Assembly: GCF_025399195.1 (NCBI RefSeq)
Contig: NW_026252095.1
Location: 310,001 to 374,000, forward strand
DNA from: Umbelopsis ramanniana AG
Taxonomy: Eukaryota > Mucoromycota > Umbelopsidomycetes > Umbelopsidales > Umbelopsidaceae
Reading direction: 5' to 3'
Length of the DNA: 64,000 nucleotides
The notes under the pieces: model-generated
What the model saw: only the letters and a program-made list of their open reading frames with translations
What the model was told of the DNA's origin: nothing
Databases searched by the model: none
Shown: piece after piece, positions 47,078 through 59,174 of the stretch
Numbering within the stretch: position 1 is the first letter of the stretch
Layout of the letters: every line of letters begins with the position of its first letter
Program-made: the position numbers and the translations under genes

Positions 47078-48841
47078 CTACTCCAGCTTGGTCTTGGCAT
47101 TACTGCAAGCAATAAGGTAAGTGATTAATTGCTTGACTATTATGAAGATGCTAGCCATGATGCCACCGACGATGGCGACAAGAAGAAGCGTTATGTCAAT
47201 GTTGTTGGCCTTGAGGTAGTTCATATTGCGTGATGCCACGTAAAGATGAGGTAGGTCGTCTTCATCGGATGAAAATAAAACTTCTTCCACCACCGCCGCG
47301 CCGTTCCGAATGGCATCCGCAGCTCTCAACTGCACTATAGCCGACAGCCGGCTGACGTTCTTTTGAAACATATGATCGTCATCTTCAACAACTCTGCGAA
47401 GTAGATCTGCTATTTCCGTTGCCTTGGTGGTTTTTCGATTATAAGTAAGCGCTGCTCCAGCCAACTGAAGCATCCTTGCATTTTGTGGCTGATCGGTGAA
47501 AAAGGGGTGAACCAGCATCTTGGTGCCGGAATAGAGACTTTCAAAGATGGAGTTGGCACCACCGTGTGTCAGGAACAGCGCAGTGGAAGGATGCGCTAAG
47601 ATGGCGAATTGAGCGGCCCACGTTGTAAACCTGTAGTGTTCATATTTTGCACCGTTTTGGATCATATCTGTCACATTATATATTGCACCACTTGAGCTGA
47701 CTATATGCCCAGGGAAGGTAGGAAGACTAACGCTGGCCCACATAAAGCCGTCAAGGACGCCGGATTCTACGGAGTCGAATAGTGCTATTAGCACTTTTGT
47801 GATGTCCATTACCACTGGTGATGCGTGGTGACCAAAAGACACATAAGCTACTTTTTGATGAGATTCTAGAAATGCAGCCGTAGTGTCGTCCAACGATGGG
47901 TAGCTGGAAGCCATGATGGGACCAATAAAACGTACCAAAGGGCCAAGAGGTCTTGCCGGCTCCAAGCCAAAGAAGTTGTTGATCAGCTTGACAGAATCGT
48001 CCATCTTGCGAGAGAAGACATATTTGGCTGACTTGAGTCCCAGGTCTTTGCGCACAGGAGTATTTTCGTTCAATAGAGACGAGGCCATACCCTGGATAAC
48101 ATTCTCTAGGATGTATCGGTTGAGAAATCTCAACCATATCGATTGATACTCCGTGGTGGGTTCTCCTAGCATGAGGTCGTTGAGGAAAGGTGCGTCTGCG
48201 TCTGTAAAATGATTGGGTAATGGTATGAAATTTTCAAGCGTTGATTAATTACATTCAGTCTTTCAAACTTGCCATGATCCCTTCCGACAGACAGACTTAC
48301 CTTTGACTCTTACAGGGCCTCTGGCCGTGGTGGAAGTGGCAATGAATGGAATTTCATGCTCTTCAGCAGCGCGCATGCAGCTATCTGCAAAATGGTCACA
48401 CAGAAAGACATCTGGTTTGTATTTTGCAATATATTCAGAGTACTGCTTAAACTCTGACCGTAAATTGCTATTGAGCGTCCTAAAAAACCATTTCTGAAAC
48501 TTGAACATCTCTGACGAATCTTCTTGCAGTTCTGCAGCTTGCGTTCGATTAATGACCAGAGGCGATTCACCCATTGTCAAGAGGTTGATATTAGGGTAGT
48601 CTCGTAGATACTTTTCACTTCCAGTCGTGCAAAGAAAGGTAACGTTATGGCCTCGTGAAGCTAGCTCCTGTCCAATTTCCAGCACCCAAGTGGTGTGGGA
48701 CGATATATCGGGTATCATCACGGAGATGAAAATATTCTTTGCTAACCAAAAGCTGGGTTTTCGTATGAAGACTTCGGTTGCTGCCGATGAGCATATTACC
48801 TGTGATACCAGAGCGCCAAGGCATACCGCCAACAATTTCAT
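47078..48841 (-). CDS. Membrane UDP-glycosyltransferase (GT1/UGT family)
   Basis: Transfers sugar from a UDP-sugar to a small acceptor such as a sterol, lipid or xenobiotic. Two exons. MKLLAVCLGALVSQVICSSA is a cleavable signal peptide. The N-terminal acceptor-binding half follows (DISSHTTWVLEIGQELASRGH, the typical H-containing start of GT1). The C-terminal half has YVSFGHH, and the UGT signature LTHGGANSIFESLYSG, with PFFTDQPQNARML. Near the end a hydrophobic span (ITLLLVAIVGGIMASIFIIV) and a short Lys-containing tail suggest a type I ER membrane protein, as in animal UGTs. The intron lies at about 48202-48300. The acceptor is unknown. Confidence 0.9.
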
Positions 48842-49628
48842 AATGTAAAAAAAAAGAGAGTGTGGGGGAAAGGAATGTAGTTGGTTCCTGACTTTACAGT
48901 TTTCGAAGATTATGAATTAATCAACAGAGTTTATAATCTATCGGTTTGCCTCGCGGCATTGTATTTGCGTCCAATGCTAAAAAAATTTCAATTCGCCATA
49001 ATTTCATGTGCTTTTCTTCGACTATGGGGTGGATATTGCGTAATTTTAGAAGTAGCAAATGATGGCTGTGAAGGTATAGATGGTCCATGCCGCAAAGTGT
49101 AATGGTATCAACATCCTGCAATGTCCAACTGTGTTCATGCATACTTGTTTAACGTTGGTACCTTCATGAGGTGCTATTGAGACAAATTGACTTGAGGGTC
49201 GCTGGATTTAAATGCTTTATTGGGTGATAGTGAGGGAAACGCAGGCCATAGCGGACTATTATACCTTGAAAGAGAAATACCTGGTTCAGTCAATTGAACA
49301 TTATAACAAAGGTACAGCTCGGTTTCATGCAGGTGGTTGTTACTTTAACAGCACAATTTTTTGATGGTCGGCATAAGTCAAGTTGGTCATAAAACAGCCC
49401 ACAGGAACTTGCTTAGGTAAAAATGCCCAATCTGAGCCATTTTTACCGTACGCATGACCACCACCAAAGTCTAAATTACTTACACAACATAATGATATTC
49501 CTTCGCGTTGTTGCTCCAGTGATCCCATTCCATTGGGGTAGAAGTTATCACAGCAAGAATATTCATTTATTTACTAATAGTTCTCATAACAGACGATGAT
49601 ATTACAATAACATTCACAGCATGCGCAG
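48842..49628. other. Intergenic, 787 bases
   Basis: No gene that I can support. A minus-strand frame at 49528-49340 (62 codons, includes GSDWAFLPKQVPV) is open but lacks exon context and family resemblance. Otherwise AT-rich. Confidence 0.6.
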
Positions 49629-51761
49629 CTATTTTACTTCAATTTGCTCCACTCGTTTGTCATCATCAGTGTACGAAACATCAGAAGTTCGCTCCTTATG
49701 AGCAGCTTCTTCCTGGCCATCCTCTTCACGACCAGCGTTGATGTCTTCCTCTCCAATGGCCTCGCCCGTGGTTGGGTTGGTGACCAAATGGGCGTTGAAG
49801 TCCTTTCCGCGTTCTTCCATACCAACAGCAGCTATAAAAAAAAAGGGACAAATGGTGGATTAGTGACAGGCAGTAAGGTTATTTTTTCGTCCTTCGGAAA
49901 GTCAAAACACTCATTCCAGCAGCCCAATACATACTGGTAATAATAACACCGGCAAAGACACATCCCATGAAAATAGCTTGGGTCAAGCCATAATCTGGAA
50001 TGGTAGCTCCAGTTGCGTCGTGCTTTAGGGTTCCATCAGCGTTACGAACAGGGTAATGTTCACCAATCGTGGCTTCGATTTGGGCGCTAGCAGCAGACAC
50101 CTGCAACAAGACGGGTTGTCAGATAATGCGAAACAACATCATTTAATCCAGAACATTGACTTACCAAATTACCGAGTTGGTACGACAAACCTACATAATC
50201 CAGTTAGACCGATGTTCGGCAGCGGTTAGAAAAAAAGATAAGTTTCTTACCTGGCATGATACCACGGAAGGCTGGTGGTGATAATTCAGTCAGATGAGCA
50301 GGAATGACACCTTGTTGAAGAGGGTGGTTAGGTTGCTGATACATTATGCCTGGCAGTGTTTATTGACCGCTGATTCTTGTTTCGCTTACCCCAGGCGCCT
50401 TGGACGCAAAACTGCATCAACCATGCTCCGAACTGAAGACTGGCAATGTTGGGAGCAAATACCCACAGAGGGATAATAGCCCCACCGACAATAGCGCATA
50501 CGATAATAGAACGCTTTCTGCCAAAGTATTGTGAGAAATAACCCACAATAGTACCTCCCATAATAGCACCAATATTATAGATCACACTCGTGACTGTCTG
50601 TTGCTCTGCGGTATAGCCGAGTTGCTTGGTTAAGAAGGATGGATCTAGTACATGGGGGGTTATTTTTAGATGGGTGATTTTGCTTCTGGCACTGCACTGC
50701 CTATAGTTACTTACAAAGATCCTGAGATCCATGGCTCATGAAATTGAAGAAGGACTATAAACACCAAATAAAGCAATCAATTTTCATATACAGCGGGGAA
50801 AAACTTTGAAGCCAAATCTCCAAACTGAGTCGACAGAAACCCAACACTTCATAACACTCCCCCCATCTTTTGATGCTGCACTTACCATAAGGACGACCAT
50901 GTAAATGAGGCGTAGGTATTTGGTTCGAAGCACAGTTTTCACTTCCTGCCAGTAGGTCACTCCGCTCGCTTTACGGGCCTCGGCTGTCTTTTGAAACGTT
51001 TCGGATTCCGGAACAAACACTCGAATGAAGACGGCGAGCAAGCCAATACCGGCGCCTGTCCAGAACAAAGCTCTCCATGATTTTCCTCCTTGAGCAACAA
51101 TTCCGTAATTAAGTAGCGTTGCCAGCAAATAACCAGCAGCATAGCCTTCCTGCAGGATACCAGAGAAAATACCACGGGCTTCCACCGGCAGGGCTTCCAA
51201 GGCCAGAGAGGCTCCAAGACCCCATTCACCGCCCATACAAATACCAAACACAGCACGGAGGCCGATGAAGGTAGGGAGGTTAGGAGCGAAGCCACTGGCC
51301 AGATTGATGATAGAGAAGAGAACGATATCGATGATCAACGGCCAACGACGACCCCATCTATCTGCAGCAGCACCAAAAATCAGGGCACCTATGGGCCGCA
51401 ACATGAGGGTGGTTGTAATGGCACTGGTCACATCACTCACTTGCACGCCAAAGTCCTTTGCGATGGCAGTGGCTGTCAAAGAGACAGAGAAATAATCCAG
51501 TGCATCCAGAGTCCAACCCAAGAAAGCTGCGACGACGGTTTAGTATGCATGCGCACTACCCTATGCGTACCGTACCCACTTACCAGCTGTGAAGGTCAGT
51601 CTCTGAGCCGGCGTCAAGTTGGTGATAAGTTTCCATGCATTTTGATGCTGATCTGGCTTTTGCCACAACCAACGTTTGACACGCTGGCCAAAGGATGGTT
51701 TAGTCTCAGCAGGAGGGTCAGACTTGATTTGCTCTTCCTGTGGTGGTGATGAATTGTCCAT
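49629..51761 (-). CDS. JEN-type carboxylate:proton symporter (MFS)
   Basis: Plasma-membrane importer of short carboxylates (lactate, pyruvate, or dicarboxylates). Start MDNSSPPQEEQIK at 51761, cytoplasmic N-tail, then GWTLDALDYFSVSLTA (first span with the D in LDALDYF), GAAADRWGRRWPL (MFS loop 2-3), GGEWGLGASLALEALP and RGIFSGILQEGYAAGYLL. The JEN family signature is visible as NFMSHGSQDLDPSF. After GYFSQYFGRKRS and an exon PAHLTELSPPAFRGI, a donor GTATGT inside CVFAGVIIT joins to TAVGMEERGKDF. The tail is acidic and Ser/Thr-rich with likely ubiquitination or phosphorylation sites. About seven exons; the stop is 49629-49631. Glucose repression is usual for this family but not shown here. Confidence 0.88.
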
Positions 51762-52648
51762 GTTATGCAGCAAAAGAGGGAATAGAAGTGCAAGCAGCTT
51801 GAGTTCTGCATTTTATATGTGTCGCCTAGCTAGCAGGGCAAGCTTAAACTATATTTGGTATAAAAGACATGGTCTTGGGAACCTTTGCAGTCGTGTGATG
51901 CCGGCCTTTACCCCACGTTTTAGAGTTTGCCAACTTCCAAGCGTTGGTAATCATAGCGTAGTCTTGAAACATTTTCTCATACAAAAAAAACTTGGATCCA
52001 TCTTTATAAAAATAAAAAACAGGGGAAAAACCAACGGACGAAGGCGTGCGCGGGCAAAGGAGGTGGAAGAGATCATGCAAACAATCACCCACCACCGATC
52101 CATCCTGCTTTCCCAAAAAGCTACTCTGTTCCAAAAGCTATGGTTTGCACATTTTACGTGAGGAATGCAACAGATAAATATGTGGCCATCGGACAAAAAT
52201 TGAACTTTCAGCTGGGTTATCGAGGTCAAGAAGTGAACCGAGCGTATTGAATTCCAAGACAAGATGTATACTTATGGTGTCTCTGTGGCGTGAGCAAGCG
52301 AGTGCCAATACCAATGATGCGGACTAACAATTTAGGTGCCATCTCAATGTCCACAATACGATATGTGTAACGAATCGGTAATACCGAGCTTTTGACCGAA
52401 GCAGATCAACGAAAAGCGAGTATGTCCATGACAGAGATAGCCTGCGTAGAGGCAAGGGGAAAGAATGAAGGTTAGGATACAAAATAGCGCAAGATTGCGT
52501 GGGTGGGTGGAAGTGGGTGAAAGGGAAAATCTTTGGGCCTGATTATTATTGGGAACCTTTTCTCTCTTTTCCTGTGTTGGCTTGACCTTTCCTCTTTTCC
52601 TTCCCATTCACAATAACAACCATTCCCGCCACACAACCCTCACGCAAG
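51762..52648. promoter_or_regulatory. Divergent intergenic region between JEN-type gene and PSR1-type gene
   Basis: About 890 bases between divergently transcribed genes; no supported coding sequence. It must carry promoters for both genes and probably an upstream exon of the PSR1-type gene, since no start codon is in frame next to its first visible exon. Pyrimidine-rich sequence at about 52556-52605 may be part of a splice acceptor or transcription start zone. Confidence 0.5.
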
Positions 52649-53935
52649 GCTTCGGGCCTCCTGCGACACTTTTGGAAGAAGTCCGATCGGAAAGTCATCA
52701 AGGAAAAGAAGCCACCATCACACAATGAGAAGAAAGGTATGGAGCAAGCACATCTAGATAGTGTGATGATGCATTATCCTAAACTTTTATGTTAATCTTT
52801 TTTTTTTTTTTTTGATGGAACAGTGGAATCCTTGAATGCCTTAAAGTCGCCCACATCGCCTGCTGCTTCCATCGCCAGCAAAACCACTTCCAAATCAGCT
52901 GGTTTCATGTCCTTACTTTTTTGCTGTGCATTTACACCGTTCCAACAAGAGAGACATGGCGAGAAAATCCTCAACCCTAATTCCAGCAACAGCATATTGG
53001 ACGAAAGGGCAAAACAGGACGTTGTTCAAGAGGACTGGGAAGCTGATTCTGCTACTCGTCACGCTTCAGAGGTAACGTTGCATGGCTTTCAATGGGATTT
53101 CTTTCCGTTCCGTACCTTAACATTTTTTTTATTTTTTGGAATGTCTCCTCAGCCAAATGCAGATACCTGGTTATTACCTCCATTAGCGGAAAAGCACAAG
53201 AATAAAAAGTGCCTGGTGTTAGACATGGATGAAACTTTGATCCATTCTTCGTTCAAGGTACGGACATGGACACGGAAATTGGAGTAAACCTCGCTTGTTT
53301 CTAATATTTGCTTTGACTTTTCAGGAGGTGGAAGATGCCGACTTTATCATTCCCATTGTCATCGATAATCAAGTGCATAACGTCTATGTACTCAAGAGAC
53401 CGGGAGTGGACAATTTTATGCGAAGGATGGGAGAGATTTATGAAATCGTAGTGTTCACTGCGAGCTTAGCTACGGTAAGAGATATCTTTTGTTTATTACC
53501 TGGTGCGAAAAAAAAAAGGATCATCACAGACTAGAGCAGCCGATTGATTGGGCCCCTCGCTGAAAAAGAAACCTGCTCATACCCATTGTATTTTAGTATG
53601 CTGACCCTGTGTTGGATCACCTGGACATTCACAACGTTGTCGATCATCGGCTATTCCGAGAATCGTGCTGTAACCATATGGGCAACTTTGTCAAGGACTT
53701 GTCCCGACTTGGCCGTGACTTACCGAGCACCATCATAATAGATAACTCACCTGCCAGTTATATATTCCATAATGAAAATGCGATTCCTGTGTCTTCTTGG
53801 TTTAACGATCCACACGACACTGAACTCACCGACATGACTGACTTCTTGACGGACTTGACTCATGTAGACGACGTGAGACTAGTGCTAGATCCAAATATCG
53901 GTCAAGAAGAGCCCAGTGAAAAGGCAACTATATGA
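52649..53935 (+). CDS. FCP1/SCP-type phosphatase, PSR1/2-like
   Basis: HAD-superfamily protein phosphatase of the Psr1/CTD small phosphatase group; yeast Psr1/Psr2 are plasma-membrane enzymes for sodium-stress response. Visible exons encode [13 protein letters not shown], then (intron about 52736-52821) [16 protein letters not shown] and FCCAFTPFQ, then [16 protein letters not shown] (catalytic DxDxT as DMDET), [54 protein letters not shown] and [13 protein letters not shown]. The Cys pair near the N-terminus may be lipidated, as in Psr1. The 5' end is unresolved: the frame from 52649 has no ATG before this exon set and begins after an AG (ACGCAAG), so an upstream exon is likely. The end at 53935 is firm. 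Confidence 0.82.
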
Positions 53936-54497
53936 CAGATACCCTCCTCTTTACTTTGATTGATTCCCGCAGCTTTGAACCTTTACTCCCGCCTCTGAGA
54001 AAGCTTGCTATATATACACTGCCATCCAACCCCTATCAGAGAAGAAGATGAAAAAAACCCCCCCCCCACAACCAAAAAAAAAAAAAGACCAGGGGATGAA
54101 TGAACACTACATTACTTTAAAGCAGGCAAATCTTCTCAACTTACATCTCCTTTGACGAGTCATTTTTTCTTTTCAGTATATACAAATCACTCTTCCTTTC
54201 TCTCCATTCCCTCGCACGTAACCATTTTACCATGTGCTGCACTTTCGTTTCTTCCGGTTTTATACTTACTTATTGCACGCTTCGCTTGGTGTACACACAA
54301 ACGTTGCCTTACGGTAATTTACCCTTTATTATGCTGCCAATCCTTCGTTGTTTTGATAGTTCAAAACTCTGTGAACCTAGCCTTTACCATATAATTGTCC
54401 TTTTTCTCTCTGGTGGCAAAATGGAAAATGTTATCCGTTGTCTCTCTACGTGAGAAGCCTTCTTTTTTTTTTATTATTCTTTCTACAATTTCTTAAG
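53936..54497. other. Intergenic between convergent genes
   Basis: No gene seen. It holds both 3' regions (PSR1-type from the left, RRP6 from the right). Homopolymer runs lie at about 54053-54087 (A-run, C-run, A-run) and T-rich sequence at about 54463-54476. Confidence 0.7.
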
Positions 54498-57282
54498 CTA
54501 TTTTTTGAACGTCATGGCTTTGTCCGCCTTTTTTGTCGCAGACGCTACCTTGGGCTGTTTTTTGAACTGGATAAAAAAAAAACATGATGGTTTAGGCTTT
54601 GACCCCGATATTCAGGAAACATAGATAGATTGCTTGCACATACCTTTGCATCAACCACTTGACCGTAAGGATTGAATACATTGGGACCTCCTCGCTTCTT
54701 CTTAGAACTGGACGCCGCGTCCTCATGCGATAGTTTGGCAGAGTCATACTGGAACGCTTCGAAGGATTGTTTTTCTTGTTCGGCTTCAGCTTGGCGTTGC
54801 GCTTTCATGTGTGCCTTGCGAGCCTTCTTGCGTTCACGCTTGAGTTCCTTTTGACGGGCTGCATCCTCATCATCGGTGGCTGACGATCCACTGGCGGCAG
54901 GGGACGATTCATCTTCTTCATCTTCTTGCAATTCTTCAGCTCTGGTGCGCTTCTTGGGGGTCTCCCTCACGACAATGATATCAGAATCCTTTGGCTTCAC
55001 TGGTTTAACCTCTTCTTTGGTTACCCTGTCGGTCTTACTGGTATACACATGTTCAGCTGGCTCTTCCATGACACCTTCGGTGTGGAGGATGGCATCTTCA
55101 ATACCAGGTACGCTGAGTCGTAGCGACATTCGTATACGGTCCGCAGCCTGCTTGGATGACACATCACTGCTCACTTCGATGTGAGTCGTGGTGCCGAAAA
55201 GGAATGATTCGGGTTTGGCCAAGTGTTGGTAATTAAGTTGACGCTGTTCCTCGATCAAAGCCAAATCAAACAATTTAGGATCGACGTCCTTGACAGCTGG
55301 TCTGCCTTCAAGCTTTTGGCGATCCTCTTGTCGTATTTCGGGCATGTCGGTATCCTCATCGGCATATCGAGTATGTCGTGGTGCAGGCATGCTTTCCAAA
55401 CTGACAATGGATTTCTTATCTCCCGTACTCATTTTAGCCCGTTGAATGGCAAGGGCAATGTCGTGGGAGTGCATGCGAACCAAAGGCGGAACAGGGTTAC
55501 AACATCCAATAACACCTGTGCTATCGGTGGGCATCTTGTCCAAAAGGGAGAAGATCATGTGGTTGGGAAGGACGTATCGAACCGACTCGTCCTCATCTCT
55601 CGCCGTTTGATCTCTCCATGCGTGGATAGCCTTGAACACAGCAAATTGCTGAGCATTGATCGCCGTCTTCCACTTGGACAACAGATTGCGCCAGCCGTTG
55701 AATCCAGTGCCGTATTCGCTATCATACACATCCTTCTCGTGCTTTCGTACACTGGTCTCTTCGGAATCAGCAAGCACTTTTCGCATTAAATTATGGTTGG
55801 CGTTTCCTCGTTCCAACAGCTCACGTCGCATACGATCGAAAATGTACAACAGATAATGCGTGTCACTGCGGGCATACTTTAACATCTCGGTGGGAAGCGG
55901 TCGGATTCGCCAATCAGCCATTTGATATTTCTTATCGGCATCCACATCACAATAATGCTTCAATAAATAAGCAAGACCATGTCCGGGGAGCTCGAGCATC
56001 TTGGAAGCATGATAAGTATCAAAGAGATCAACGACATAGAGTCCGAAATCGCGTTGAAGCCAAATAATGTCACTGGTGGCACCGTGCATCACCTTGACGA
56101 TATTGGGGTCGGTGAAAGCGCTGTTCAGCATCCACAGCTTATCTCTGATTTCCAGTGTATCCACAATAAAATCCTCGTCACGAGTACTGATTTGCATCAA
56201 GCAAACGAAACCTTGGAATGATCGGTAATCGTGATGTTCAAGATCCACTGCAATTTCCGTGGCGGCTTCAAGCTTGCTACACATCTCCTTCAATGTTTCT
56301 TCGTTATCAACCCAAGTTGCTTTGGTGTCGTCGAATGGAGTGTAGATTTGTTCAGGCTTTTCTTCGAATAGTTGCTCTGGGTATTCAATATGTTTGATTT
56401 CATATTCATATGGGTGAGCTAAAGACGAAGCGGCTAATATTTCGTCTGATTTATGCGATGATGTGAGTGAAAGCGATTGCAATTCGGTGATGCCTATAAC
56501 GAAACAATGGGTTTAATTGCTTTTGATCCAATTGGGGGGGGGTTGGCTTTGGAAAGCATATGCTACAACTTACGGGGATCTAGTGGAGTTTTGCTGTGTG
56601 GTTTGAATGTAAGTTTCGGTATGAATGGCGTGTTGGAAGAATTGTCTATGGTATCCTTGAATCGCAGCTGCGGCCGTATGATATTTTGAGCGTGAAGCAT
56701 CTTATAGTCAGCTTTTCCCTGCAATGAATTGAACAAAAAGACAACGTCAGATGTGAATATAACAAAGTGCATGGCGAGTTCGAGAAAAAGATGAGGGCAT
56801 ACCTTGGTTGCGACTTGAGCCACAACTGGAGAAGTTTGGTTCATGATAGGTTCAGTTCTATTTCGCTGTCCTCGTAATTCATCCAACCCAACATCCTATA
56901 CTTTTGGTCAATAAAAACAAGGTTTCCCTGAGGACAACGAACGTCATTGACTTACAGCTTTCTCGAGCAAATTGTCCACCACATCGATAGCGATATTGAA
57001 GCGATCCATAACATCGTCTATATCGTAGAATCGAGGAGCTGCTTCTGCTTCTTCAACACTGGCATATTTGAGCATGTTGTTACTGAGCTTGAGGACTTTC
57101 TCACTACAGCTATCCAAAGTCTTTGCAAATCCTCGATCCAGCGAACGAAAGTAACCGAGATCGGCAATGGGAATAGCATTAGCGGCTCTTGTTGCACCCG
57201 TCAGCGCTGTGAAAAGTGCATTTTGATATTCCTTGAAGTCACGTAATGGGTGAGGATCTTCCTGTCCTGGTTGCTGTGACAT
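54498..57282 (-). CDS. RRP6: Exosome 3'-5' exoribonuclease RRP6 (EXOSC10)
   Basis: Nuclear exosome-associated RNase D-type enzyme that trims 5.8S rRNA and snoRNAs and degrades aberrant RNA. The start at 57282 (MSQQPGQEDPHPLRDFKEYQ) opens a PMC2NT region (RSLDRGFAKTLDSCSEKVL). The exonuclease domain has the DEDD-Y residues: EIAVDLEHHDYRSFQGF, HGATSDIIWLQRDFG, ELPGHGLAYLLKHYC and YARSDTHYLLYIFD. An HRDC domain follows (WRDQTARDEDESVRYVLP, MPTDSTGVIG). The C-terminus is a charged Lys/Glu/Arg tail with a basic last exon (FKKQPKVASATKKADK). The last intron begins GTATGT at about 54644. Five exons; the stop is 54498-54500. Confidence 0.94.
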
Positions 57283-57940
57283 TGCTGACTCTTTGAAATG
57301 AACGGCGAGTGTTAGCAAAGCTTTTTTTTTTTTTTTGGGTAAAGAAATCTGTTGAGCAGTGACTGTTTATTTTAAAATGTTTCAATACAGGTTTGATTGG
57401 CAGGCCAATTCAATTAATTCATAGGCGTCTGCTAAATCATATTAATGATACGCTTCAACCCTTCCTTTACTATCGAACACCTCGTCGATTCAAAGGAAGC
57501 TATATGAAACATCATATAGCCTTTAATAATGTCTGTTGCACAAAGTCATTCAATCGAGAAGATCATACCATATTGTAAGCATCCATGTACCAACCAACAG
57601 CGAATCAAATTACCCTCGCATTCCTGCTGCTTACTATCACGCGTGTCGCCTTAACCCAAACAAACATCGGCCAACACACCTTGTGAAAGTAAAGATCGGC
57701 TGCCAGCTCCGCGTGGCAGCATATCATTGACCTGCACGTGGACCCAACACACTTAATATAAGACAGAGCATGCAAAATCAACCGTGCTATATTTTAAAAA
57801 GTGAAAAAAAAAACCATCAACCAAAGAGAGGCAATGCAGCGTAAAAGATGGGGGGGAGTGGGCGAGGAAAATACCAGGGAGTGAGGCTATTTGAAAGAGA
57901 GTAGAATAATAATAAAAGAAAAGGGGACCGTAGGGCATGA
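57283..57940. other. Intergenic, 658 bases
   Basis: No gene seen. It holds the RRP6 promoter (with a T-run at about 57322-57336) and the ORM 3' region. Small frames on both strands are not convincing. Confidence 0.7.
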
Positions 57941-58893
57941 TTAATCCATATCCTCATCCATCTTGTTGATGCCGAATACTCGTACTTTATGCATGGCAGG
58001 CAACTTGGCGACCAAGACCACCAAAAGGACCGAGAAGTTGATGGCAAAGGTCACCATATCATAATGCGTGTAATGGGTACTCAAAAGGAATCTATGACAG
58101 AGTCAGCGGAGAGCATAAAATTTTGAGGTATACGTGGCAGAAACAACTTACAGCAAGATTGGAACAGCCGTGAAAAACTTTCTCGTATCTGTAAACTGAA
58201 CACCTCCGTCTATTTGTTCCCATAGCGTAAGGCCATCGTAAGCGCCTTGGTTATTTTCGAATGGAATACCTTGTACCCAATGGAACATAATGAAGTGACC
58301 CTAAACATCCGAAAAAAGAAAAACATTGAGATTTAAGTGTGCCATGTTAAACAATGGTCTGTCTCATACGGATGAGAATGCCGCAGCAGCCCAGTTTCCT
58401 TTCCAACCGATGCATAACCCCCCTCCTCCGACTTACCATGTTGAATACAACGTTGGTTAACGTCCAACTGGCCTCCGGTGTAATACCAGGTATGATAGAA
58501 AACAACATCTTGAGTGCGACGATGATAAATATAGTAGTAGACCAAGCTCCTGCAAGTTCCAAAAGAAGGTGTGTTAGTTATCAAACTGCACCATGTGAGG
58601 TCGGTGGGTCCGGAGATTAGTGAAGCAAGCGAAGAAACGGGCGACAGAGTGTAGATGGATCTTCACCACGGAAGATGACCATGCGTCCGTAAATCATGGA
58701 AACAGTGTCGTATGCAAAAGTATAGGGTGGATGAAGGGTTGCATGTCGTTGATGGGTGTGACATGACAAAGAGGAATGGGTGGTGGTCCAGAGCTTTTGA
58801 CTAACCTTTATAGCTCGTCCATGAAGAGTTTAGATTGATCATTGAGCTCTGATCGAGGGTTTGGTGAGCCCTCTTTTCCGACATGTCGGACAT
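57941..58893 (-). CDS. ORM1: ORM/ORMDL sphingolipid regulator
   Basis: ER membrane protein that binds and inhibits serine palmitoyltransferase, setting sphingolipid output; in yeast it is controlled by phosphorylation of its N-terminus. The start at 58893 gives MSDMSEKRAHQ, a Ser/Thr-containing cytoplasmic N-tail, then INLNSSWTSYKGAWSTTIFI, VVFNMGHFIMFHWVQGIPFE, LTLWEQIDGGVQFT, RKFFTAVPILLFLLSTHYTH and KLPAMHKVRVFGINK, all matching family blocks. The tail MDEDMD is short and acidic. Four exons. The numeric suffix is only conventional, since I cannot tell one paralogue from another. Confidence 0.93.
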
Positions 58894-59174
58894 GTTTGTA
58901 TGATTCGGAATGCTCGGTGTGAAAGAGCAAAGAAAATGAGCGAAGCCAGTTGAGTAGGGTTGCCAAAAATGGGATTTTACAGGCAATTTTTTTTGCTCAT
59001 TTGGGAGGACTTTCCTTTCGTTTGACTGACAAAAACTCTGAAAAAGCTTCTCCAAGCAAAACCTTTCACTAAATTTAAAGGCATTATCCATATTACTTTA
59101 TTTTTTTTATAGCTATCGGCGTCTGTTCAATAAACATCATGACTGTCACATAAAACCGCAAATAGACGTTGACT

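Noticed and set aside
49340-49528. Minus-strand frame of 62 codons with GSDWAFLPKQVPV
   Set aside because: Partly protein-like, but no upstream exon with a start or domain could be found; left as undetermined sequence.
55223-55789. Plus-strand open frame of 188 codons opposite RRP6
   Set aside because: Antisense shadow of the RRP6 exonuclease and HRDC exons, without domain content of its own.
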